Part shown: in pieces, positions 1 through 5,952 of the stretch | How positions within the stretch are numbered: position 1 is the first letter of the stretch | Layout of the letters: every line of letters begins with the position of its first letter | Assembly (NCBI GenBank): GCA_003142355.1 | Contig: PLMF01000297.1 | Coordinates: 1 to 12,742, forward strand | Reading direction: 5' to 3' | Length of the DNA: 12,742 bases | Source: Bryobacterales bacterium | GTDB taxonomy: Bacteria > Acidobacteriota > Terriglobia > Bryobacterales > Bryobacteraceae | The notes under the pieces: generated by a model | Told to the model about the DNA's origin: nothing | The model's input: only the letters and a program-made list of their open reading frames with translations | Database searches by the model: none | Program-made: the position numbers and the translations under genes

Positions 1-494
1 TTGACGGCGTCGACAATCTCCGCGCGCCCGCCGTAATTGATGGCCAGGTTGACCAGCAACCCGCGGTTGGCGGAGGTGGCGTCCACCGCGGCGTCGAGTT
101 CGCGCCGGACCGGCGTGGGCAGCGCGTCCAGCCGCCCGATAGCCTGCAAGCGGATGTCGTTTTTCTGAAGTTCGGGAAGCTCCTGCTTGACGTAATAGCG
201 CAGCAGGCGCCACAGAGTTTCGACTTCGGCCCGCGGCCGCTTCCAGTTTTCGACGGAGAAGGCGTATAGGGTGAGCACCTTCACGCCCAGGCGCGCGCAG
301 GTTTCGACGGTCGAGCGGACGGGACCGATTCCCGCTTTGTGGCCGGCCACCCGCGGCAATCGCCGCCGGCCCGCCCACCTTCCGTTGCCGTCCATGATGA
401 TGGCGATATGCGCGGGCAGCCGGGCGGGATCGATCGCCTGGGCGAGATCCCAATCCCTCTCACCGGGCTGGAGCGATTCCACTAAAGCCTTCAT
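1..494 (-). CDS. uppS: Undecaprenyl diphosphate synthase (UppS), C-terminus cut by window edge
   Basis: This cytoplasmic cis-prenyltransferase condenses farnesyl diphosphate with isopentenyl diphosphate to make the C55 lipid carrier used for peptidoglycan and other cell-surface glycans. Reading down from ATG at 494 gives 164 codons before the window edge. The family signature HIAIIMDGNGRWA lies at residues 29-41, with the catalytic Asp at 35. It is followed by GHKAG, then YAFSVENWKRP and, near the edge, NLAINYGGRAEIVDAV, all in the family order. Usual length is about 240-250 residues, so roughly the last 80 are outside the window. There is no Shine-Dalgarno in front of the ATG; a TATAAA hexamer sits 10 nt upstream. 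The lipid carrier may serve the glycan genes to the right. Identification is secure. Confidence 0.97.
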   Translation of the reverse strand, partial: MKALVESLQPGERDWDLAQAIDPARLPAHIAIIMDGNGRWAGRRRLPRVAGHKAGIGPVRSTVETCARLGVKVLTLYAFSVENWKRPRAEVETLWRLLRYYVKQELPELQKNDIRLQAIGRLDALPTPVRRELDAAVDATSANRGLLVNLAINYGGRAEIVDAV

Positions 495-504
495 GAAGTA
501 ACTA

Positions 505-510
505 TTTATA
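505..510 (-). promoter_or_regulatory. Candidate -10 box upstream of uppS
   Basis: On the minus strand TATAAA occupies 510-505, inside an AT-rich patch in otherwise GC-rich DNA, 10 nt before the uppS ATG. Transcription starting about 7 nt after it would leave a leader of only a few bases, which fits the missing Shine-Dalgarno. No convincing -35 hexamer is visible, so this is weak. Confidence 0.3.
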
Positions 511-552
511 GTACAACACGGCCATGCGCGTGGTGCGTACTGGGGCGGAGGC

Positions 553-824
553 TCATTCTTCCCGCAACGTGTGCGCGGGCAGCCGGTAAACGAACGGTTT
601 GGGCAGCACTGCCCGGCTATACCGGTAGAGCTCCAGATCGAACAAGGAGAATCCAGGCCCGTCAACAGCCGGTCAATATTTCGGAACGTGTCGGACTCGT
701 CGTAGACGAGCCCGTGAAACTGGCACTCGACGGCACGCCGAAAAAAAGGCCTCACGGCATTCCCCTCCGTGCAATCCCGATCGCGCGCGTACTGCGCAAC
801 GTGTTGCAATAGGAACCAGGAATC
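553..824 (-). pseudogene. Frameshifted C-terminal remnant of an FkbM-like SAM methyltransferase
   Basis: The 338-nt gap between uppS and the next gene is not empty. On the minus strand one frame from 824 to 654 reads as protein-like sequence: WFLLQHVAQYARDRD, then VECQFHGLVYDESDTF and NIDRLLTGL. At 654 the sensible reading moves by one base and continues as GFSLFDLELYRYSRAVLPKP and FVYRLPAHTLREE to a TGA at 555-553. The joined piece (about 88 residues) resembles the C-terminal end of FkbM-family methyltransferases, where a phrase of the type GF-L-DL and YRYSRA-LP-PFVY occurs; that resemblance is from memory, not a search. A single missing G near 654 explains the break. No start codon or N-terminal SAM motif is present, and its upstream end runs to within 9 nt of the start of the plus-strand gene at 833. 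Most likely a decayed gene end. Confidence 0.55.
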
Positions 825-832
825 GTTGCGCG

Positions 833-1618
833 ATGCCGAAGAATCTCTCTTTTGCCGATCCGTCCTGCGCCATAGAGCGGTTCTACACGACAATCCACGT
901 CCGCATGGCAGCTCACGAGGCTGGTGGCGCAGATGTCCGTCCGACGATCCTGGAGTTCAAAGACGCGTTGCGCCGGTTCTCGATCCAGCCGGACGGGTTA
1001 GCGCTCGATGCCGGCTGTGGGGGGACAGCCGCCGTAGCGGCCGCTTGCGCGAGCCATGGTTTTCACCGCGTGCATGCTATCGACATCAACCAGGAGAGCC
1101 TGCGGCACGCCCGAGCGCTTGTCAACGGCGGCGATCATGATGTGCATGTGTCATGCGGATCGGTTCTCGCGCTGCCGTTTGCCGACGGCGCGTTCGATTT
1201 CGCTGCTTGCTTGGGCGTGGCCCATCACACGCTGGACCCCGAACAAGCGATCGCGGAACTTGCCAGGGTACTCCGGCCGACAGGGAAGCTATACCTCTCC
1301 CTGTATTGTTTTGCCGGCTCGTTTTTCGACCTGGCGGTGCAAGTGTTGCGATGGGTAGGCGCACGGATTCCCTTTGGGACGGTACACCGCATCGGCGGTA
1401 GAAGCCGCGTTATGAACAATTTCGTCCTGGACCACATGTATGTTCCGACTCTGTGGCTGTTTCGGGCCGAAGAAGTCCGGGCGCTGCTCGCCAAGCATCA
1501 TCTCGTGACGCTTGCGGAATGGACCAGCCAAATGGACCCCTGGGCGGATTGTGGCTGGATGGGGCGCAGGATCAGCGGCGACGGCCTGCTGCGGATATGG
1601 CTCTGTGAGAAGCCATAG
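833..1618 (+). CDS. Class I SAM-dependent methyltransferase (Methyltransf_11/UbiE type)
   Basis: The predicted 261-residue soluble enzyme transfers a methyl group from S-adenosylmethionine to an unknown acceptor. Motif I, LDAGCGGT, lies at residues 58-65, the acidic residue after strand 2 is D84 in AIDIN, and a PFADGAFDF segment (115-123) corresponds to the motif II region. GVAHHTLDPEQAIAELARVL followed by RPTGKLYLSLY (128-158) is the usual post-motif block. The C-terminal 100 residues, rich in Trp and hydrophobics, probably form the acceptor cap. The start ATG at 833 has only a distant AGGA upstream and no clear promoter. The gene faces the GT-C gene, with 15 nt between the two stop codons. 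It shares the motif layout of the methyltransferase at 4258-5058, so both may act on the same surface glycan, but this is context only. Substrate unknown. Confidence 0.88.
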   Translation: MPKNLSFADPSCAIERFYTTIHVRMAAHEAGGADVRPTILEFKDALRRFSIQPDGLALDAGCGGTAAVAAACASHGFHRVHAIDINQESLRHARALVNGGDHDVHVSCGSVLALPFADGAFDFAACLGVAHHTLDPEQAIAELARVLRPTGKLYLSLYCFAGSFFDLAVQVLRWVGARIPFGTVHRIGGRSRVMNNFVLDHMYVPTLWLFRAEEVRALLAKHHLVTLAEWTSQMDPWADCGWMGRRISGDGLLRIWLCEKP

Positions 1619-1633
1619 CGAGGCTGCGGCCGT

Positions 1634-4282
1634 TCACTTCTTTGAGCAATCCAATCCTGGGAGATGAATGTACGGAGACCTGCATCCCATCAGACGATCT
1701 ACGTATTGCTCCTGCGGTGCGGTCGGAACCATTCGGCCGGGTCGGATAGTGACATCGATTGCCTTCAAGCGCCCCAGGCTGGAATTGGCGATCACAATCC
1801 GCACCCAGGTCGCGTCTTCGGTATCAAACACCGCCCGGCGGGGCATCAGCGTCTGAGTGGAGAGCCACGTGCCCGTGGAGCCGATGACGCCAAGTTCGAT
1901 TCCACCGCTAGCCGGCTCGGAGGGCAGCGTGAGCGCGAGGCGCTCGTGGGGTGCCACGGGAATCGGCGGGCTTTCGTACAGCGGGACCCCCGCATCCGCG
2001 GTTCCGGACAAGCGGAGCTTGCCCGAATCGTCTGACTGTACGGTCATGCCCCGGTCCTGGATCGACCATTCGGACCATGAGGGCAGCTTCACCGGCGCGA
2101 TCCGGCCCGTGTTGTCGGCCAGCATGACGACGCGGCGGACCGACCTGACCTGCATGCCGATCCCGCGTGCGTCCGCCGGCGGCATCAGGTTGTGCCCCGC
2201 CGCCCGATTCTTGAGGAACACTTCACTGTGCGTCGGGGCTGCATTGGTATCCACTGCTCGATTCTCGAATCTGCTGAGGTACAGTGGTCCTCCCAGGTGG
2301 TCGACCAGGACCAGTACGTTTCTCTCGCCAGGCAAATGAGGGGAGACGGGCATGCCGAAGTCCGCCCAACCCCCGCGCCAGTAGAAATACCGGCCTGCCG
2401 TGGCGAGGATGAAACCGGTACGAGTCGGATCCACGGTTTCGAGATCCACGTCGATCAGATAGAAGCCCGGCGGCAGATCGGCGGCGATGGAAGTGCGCGC
2501 CGCGGTCTCCAAGGTGGTGGCGTATAGGGAGAGATTCGCGGTGACCGGCTGGACCGGGGAAAAGCGGACGTCGAGCTCGCCGGAGAGAGCCCCACTCCAT
2601 TGACGCCCGGTGCCATCGTTCACTGACAGGCTGGGCAGCACGGCCTGCTCGGCCGGGGACTGCGGATGTACGCGCTCGTATTCGCGAGTGACGCCATAAG
2701 GTGGCGCACACACCAGGTGGGCGAGCCTGTAGCGGATGCCGGGAAAGAGCTTCGCGAAGATCTCGGTGACCGTGTCTGCGCCGGCCAAGCCGCCCACCGA
2801 GTCGATATCCATTTCGTAATTACTCAGCACCAGGAAATCCGGAGCCAGCTTGGAACGCTGATCGACGCGAAAGTCATCGCGGACCGGGCCGAACATCTGA
2901 ATGAATTGCACTAGGTCCGTACGGTCACCCGCGTCCAGGCCGAAATATAAGCTGCCCCAGGCGGCAGCGCGTTCCGGCAACGGGGCCACAACCTGGCGAA
3001 CGTAGTCTCCGATATCGACGTTGCCAGCGGCGCGCACCTGCCAGTTGGAGCGCTGCTTCAGCCATGCCGCGTCGGCTCGTGAAACCACCAGGAGCGAGAT
3101 GGCAATCGCCGCGAACTCGAATCCCCGGCCCCACTGTCCCCAACGATCGCGAACCCAGGCGATTCCCACCGCGCCCAGCGCGGCCACCGCCCAATACGTT
3201 GTGACGTGGGACAGAATGACGTAGCCGGAATGCTGGTTGCCGTAAAACCCGAGACTCAGTTGGTAAACCACGGCCGTGACCACAGGGGGCATCACCAGGC
3301 CCAGAACGCGCCGGCGCAACTCCCCGGTCAGGAAACTCCCGGTGATCGCCACAATCGCCGCGGTGGCGAACCAAAGCCACAGCCAGAGATGCGAGCCCGA
3401 GTTCCAGGACCACGCGTACTCGAAGAACGCGCGCAGAGTCTCCGCATATGGCTTGCTGTACGACGACATACTGACCGACCCCAAGACCCACAAATCGCGC
3501 AGCCGGAAGTCGATGGCGACCAGATAGACCAAGGCCCCAGCGGCGCCGCCCAGCACCAGCGCCACGAAACCGGGAATCCAGCGCCGCCGGGGACCGGCTT
3601 CCGTTTGGCGCCACTCGACGACGGCGCTCCAAGCCCAAATGATACCCGCCACCGGGACCATAGACGCCGCGATCTGATGAGTGGTCAGTGCACTGGCAGC
3701 GAAGAACCCTACGCCCAGCCAGTCCAACCACGCACCGTGCTGGATGGCACGGGCCGCGAAGACCAGCATCAACGACACGCAGACCGAAACCATGATGTCG
3801 GGGCGCGCAAGCGGCCACTCCGACGCCAGGTACACTCTCAACACCGCCACCGCCAGGATCGCCGTGCCCACCACGGAAACCCGCCGGAACACCCACAGCG
3901 AAGCCAGCACCACAAACACCAACCCGGCCGGGTGCAGCATGCGATACAGTTCCAGCGACGGACCGATCAGCCAAGTCAACGCAGCCGCAACATAAAAGTA
4001 CAAGGGGCCGTAGTTGAAGAACGCGTGCGTGCGGTCCACTTCGTGGAAACCTTGCGTAGGACTGGAGAGGAATCCGTATCGGCCGTGTTCGGCCAGGCTT
4101 ACGGCCACGTTCGGAATGCTGTCGTCCACGTTCAGGAACGGTGCTGTGTCGATGAAGTGGAAGCTCTTCTGCAGAACAATCAGGCAGCCCGTCACGATTG
4201 CCAGCAGCAGAAGGCACTCCGTCGCGCGAAACACCCAGCTGAACCGAGATGGCGTCGCTACTTCACCGCTTCTGCCAGCCAT
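1634..4282 (-). CDS. Large integral membrane protein with GT-C glycosyltransferase features and a long extracytoplasmic C-terminal region
   Basis: The 882-residue protein has about 11-12 hydrophobic segments in residues 20-400, the first at about 20-38, followed by a roughly 480-residue soluble tail. The first outer loop carries an acidic pair (D53-D54 in NVDDSIPNVA). A YGPLYFYVAAALTWLIG stretch (91-107) and a WPLARPDIM stretch (157-164) follow. This arrangement is typical of PMT_2/ArnT-like GT-C enzymes, which take a sugar from a polyprenyl-phosphate donor outside the cytoplasmic membrane. The tail has alternating polar/hydrophobic runs suggesting beta structure and ends with two cysteines (867, 879) that could pair outside the cell membrane. 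The ATG at 4282 overlaps the end of the upstream methyltransferase by 25 nt, with GGGG a few bases before it, so translation is probably coupled. A purely structural membrane protein is possible; donor and acceptor are unknown. Confidence 0.75.
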   Translation of the reverse strand: MAGRSGEVATPSRFSWVFRATECLLLLAIVTGCLIVLQKSFHFIDTAPFLNVDDSIPNVAVSLAEHGRYGFLSSPTQGFHEVDRTHAFFNYGPLYFYVAAALTWLIGPSLELYRMLHPAGLVFVVLASLWVFRRVSVVGTAILAVAVLRVYLASEWPLARPDIMVSVCVSLMLVFAARAIQHGAWLDWLGVGFFAASALTTHQIAASMVPVAGIIWAWSAVVEWRQTEAGPRRRWIPGFVALVLGGAAGALVYLVAIDFRLRDLWVLGSVSMSSYSKPYAETLRAFFEYAWSWNSGSHLWLWLWFATAAIVAITGSFLTGELRRRVLGLVMPPVVTAVVYQLSLGFYGNQHSGYVILSHVTTYWAVAALGAVGIAWVRDRWGQWGRGFEFAAIAISLLVVSRADAAWLKQRSNWQVRAAGNVDIGDYVRQVVAPLPERAAAWGSLYFGLDAGDRTDLVQFIQMFGPVRDDFRVDQRSKLAPDFLVLSNYEMDIDSVGGLAGADTVTEIFAKLFPGIRYRLAHLVCAPPYGVTREYERVHPQSPAEQAVLPSLSVNDGTGRQWSGALSGELDVRFSPVQPVTANLSLYATTLETAARTSIAADLPPGFYLIDVDLETVDPTRTGFILATAGRYFYWRGGWADFGMPVSPHLPGERNVLVLVDHLGGPLYLSRFENRAVDTNAAPTHSEVFLKNRAAGHNLMPPADARGIGMQVRSVRRVVMLADNTGRIAPVKLPSWSEWSIQDRGMTVQSDDSGKLRLSGTADAGVPLYESPPIPVAPHERLALTLPSEPASGGIELGVIGSTGTWLSTQTLMPRRAVFDTEDATWVRIVIANSSLGRLKAIDVTIRPGRMVPTAPQEQYVDRLMGCRSPYIHLPGLDCSKK

Positions 4283-5058
4283 AGGTACCCCAGTGGATTA
4301 TGAATCCGGCGGTCCAGACGCCGATTGATCCCGCCCAGAGGCAGACCGGATCCGTGAGCGCTCAGGCGGAGGGATGAAAACTCCCGGAAAAGTTCGTGCA
4401 TGCCCCGGCGCGTATAGCTCCGCAGGATGGGGACGCCGAAACACTCGTAGACGGCAGTTCCGAAACCGTCCCCAATTTGGAGAGACCGAAACCCACGGTA
4501 CAACGCCCGGTCGGTCCGCAGGACCGAGTCCAGGCAGAATTGTGCAGCGCGGAGAGTATGAGCCGCCAGAACTCTGGGAGCGATGGTGCGGTAGAGGAGC
4601 ACGAACGCAGTGCCCCCTGGCTTCAGGACACGCCTGATTTCTTGGATCGCCCCCTCCGTATTCTGGCTGTGGTGCAATGCCCCCACGGACAGGACGCAAG
4701 CAAAGCTGTCATCGGTGAAGCTCAGCCGCTCTGCGTTCGCCGGTTCAAAGACCGGCGTCACCGCCAGGCTGTCGCCTGCTTCTGCCGCAGCCGAACGTGC
4801 GCGGACCAGACTGACTTCCGACATGTCCACTCCGATGTATCGGCTGCCTGGCCGCAGTTTTCGACACAACGTAACACCATCCGTGCCTTGGCCGCAGCCA
4901 ACTTCCAGAACGCACTGGTGGGCGGCCGCGATTCGATCGATCAGCGGCAGGAGCCAGGGATCCTTACAATACCGGAATCGCGACCTCTCGGCATAGGTGG
5001 CTTGTCCGTCACACGGCGTTTCGTCCCAGAATTCCCGTACCAGCGCCAGTCTATCCAT
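4258..5058 (-). CDS. Class I SAM-dependent methyltransferase in the glycan operon
   Basis: I start this gene at ATG 5058, giving 266 residues. A longer frame to 5133 exists, but its extra 25 residues are an Arg/Pro-rich read-through inside the upstream gene, whereas 5058 has GGAGAAG (5069-5063) at good spacing. Motif I is EVGCGQGTD (52-60), with D78 in GVDMS as the likely ribose-binding acid. Then come SFTDDSF (113-119), GALHHSQNTEGAIQEIRRVL (126-145) and KPGGTAFVLLY. The enzyme is cytosolic; a sugar or lipid-linked acceptor is likely from context but not shown. The ATG lies within the last codons of the glycosyltransferase gene (8-nt overlap with its TAG), and its own 3' end overlaps the GT-C gene by 25 nt, so the three genes form a tightly coupled operon. 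Confidence 0.88.
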   Translation of the reverse strand: MDRLALVREFWDETPCDGQATYAERSRFRYCKDPWLLPLIDRIAAAHQCVLEVGCGQGTDGVTLCRKLRPGSRYIGVDMSEVSLVRARSAAAEAGDSLAVTPVFEPANAERLSFTDDSFACVLSVGALHHSQNTEGAIQEIRRVLKPGGTAFVLLYRTIAPRVLAAHTLRAAQFCLDSVLRTDRALYRGFRSLQIGDGFGTAVYECFGVPILRSYTRRGMHELFREFSSLRLSAHGSGLPLGGINRRLDRRIHNPLGYLWLAEAVK

Positions 5059-5899
5059 CCAGCTTCTCCACCTCTCTGGCCGACGTTGCCCTCTGCTGGG
5101 AGCCGGTCGCCGGCGACGCGGCGATCTGGCCAAATCCCGTGAAGTGGAACCGAATCGCGATCTCCATCACCCCGAGCGCCGCCTTGATGTAATCCACCAG
5201 GCGCACTTTCGATAGTCCTTCATCCCGCCCCACATAGTGTCCCGGGATCTCGACCACTTTGAGCCTGCGCTTCATCCAGATCGCCATGACCTCGGTCAAA
5301 TAAATCGGGCTCCCGTGACGAATGGCGTAGCGGGCCGGCAGTTCCGCGGCGGCCCGGTTGTAAAAACGGTATCCGTTGCTGAAATCACGGAGATCCCGCC
5401 GAATCAAGGTGCGGACAGCCAAGTTACAAATCACGCTGATGATCGTCCGGTCTCGAGACCGGCCCGTAATCCGGCTGCCCGGCGCGTACTTGGAGGTGAT
5501 GGCTATATCGGCTGCGCCGCGGGCGATGGTTTCGATCCCCGCCGGAAGCTCTTCGGCGCGGTGCGACAGGTCCCCATCCATCTCCACAAAAATGTCGAAG
5601 TCTCCATTCTGAAGACCCCACTTCAGGCCCGCGAGCAGCGCTGCCCCGCGCTGGCATCCGCGACGGTCCTTCTTGTTCTTGAGCAAGGCGATGCGTTGCG
5701 GGTGCTCCGCCATCGCGCGCGCGAGGTATTCCAATGTGCCATCCGTGCTGCCGTCATCCACGATCAGCAGCAGATAATCGTAGCCCAGCAGCGCGCCGGT
5801 GACGCCGCGCACCAGGCGCTCTATGTTCTCGATCTCATTCAAGATCGGAATGTTGATTAGTATTCGCGGGCGGAGTCGGTTGGTGATCCCGGGGTTCAC
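5051..5899 (-). CDS. Family 2 glycosyltransferase, polyprenyl-phosphate mannosyl/glycosyltransferase (DPM1-like)
   Basis: This 282-residue enzyme has a GT-A fold. ILINIPILNEIENIERLV (13-30) opens the nucleotide-binding half, VDDGSTDGT (47-55) follows, and VEMDGDLSH (105-113) carries the DxD metal site at 108-110. The segment SKYAPGSRITGRSRDR and the later DFSNGYRFYNR match the layout of dolichyl/polyprenyl-phosphate mannose synthases. There is no C-terminal membrane anchor, so it is probably peripheral at the inner face of the membrane, loading a sugar from a nucleotide donor onto a polyprenyl phosphate. Such lipid-linked sugars are the donors of GT-C enzymes like the one two genes downstream. 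The start is GTG at 5899 without a usable Shine-Dalgarno; TATAAT ends 9 nt upstream. Which sugar is used cannot be told. Confidence 0.88.
   Translation of the reverse strand: MNPGITNRLRPRILINIPILNEIENIERLVRGVTGALLGYDYLLLIVDDGSTDGTLEYLARAMAEHPQRIALLKNKKDRRGCQRGAALLAGLKWGLQNGDFDIFVEMDGDLSHRAEELPAGIETIARGAADIAITSKYAPGSRITGRSRDRTIISVICNLAVRTLIRRDLRDFSNGYRFYNRAAAELPARYAIRHGSPIYLTEVMAIWMKRRLKVVEIPGHYVGRDEGLSKVRLVDYIKAALGVMEIAIRFHFTGFGQIAASPATGSQQRATSAREVEKLDG
5063..5069 (-). promoter_or_regulatory. Ribosome binding site deciding the methyltransferase start
   Basis: GGAGAAG on the minus strand lies 4 nt before ATG 5058 (7 nt counted from the GGAG core). It sits inside the last codons of the glycosyltransferase gene and is the main reason for preferring 5058 to the more upstream ATG at 5133. 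Confidence 0.6.
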
Positions 5900-5908
5900 T
5901 ACCTGAGT

Positions 5909-5936
5909 ATTATATCCGATTGACCGGGACGTTCGA
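5909..5936 (-). promoter_or_regulatory. Promoter candidate for the glycosyltransferase-methyltransferase-GT-C operon
   Basis: A perfect TATAAT occupies 5914-5909 on the minus strand. A poor -35 match, TCGAAC, lies at 5936-5931, 16 nt upstream. The box lies in the 53-nt gap after the carbamoyltransferase stop, and only 9 nt separate it from the GTG start. The transcript would therefore have almost no leader. This suggests the three downstream genes can be transcribed independently of the carbamoyltransferase gene. Confidence 0.5.
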
Positions 5937-5952
5937 TCCGCCTCGACCCTCT

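Noticed and set aside
673..873. A 66-codon minus-strand open frame near the uppS gap
   Set aside because: The frame carrying protein-like sequence here is a different one (the methyltransferase remnant); this one has no features.
2925..4217. A 430-codon minus-strand open frame in another frame of the GT-C gene
   Set aside because: It is Arg/Gly-rich with no membrane pattern and overlaps the long frame that has one; a shadow.
3206..4303. A 365-codon plus-strand open frame antisense to the GT-C protein
   Set aside because: The product is strongly skewed to Gln/Arg/His/Pro, without domains; the minus-strand frame has clear membrane segments.
5059..5133. Upstream ATG 5133 for the operon methyltransferase
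   Set aside because: The extra 25 residues are Arg/Pro-rich and lie wholly in the glycosyltransferase gene; the start at 5058 has a proper ribosome site.
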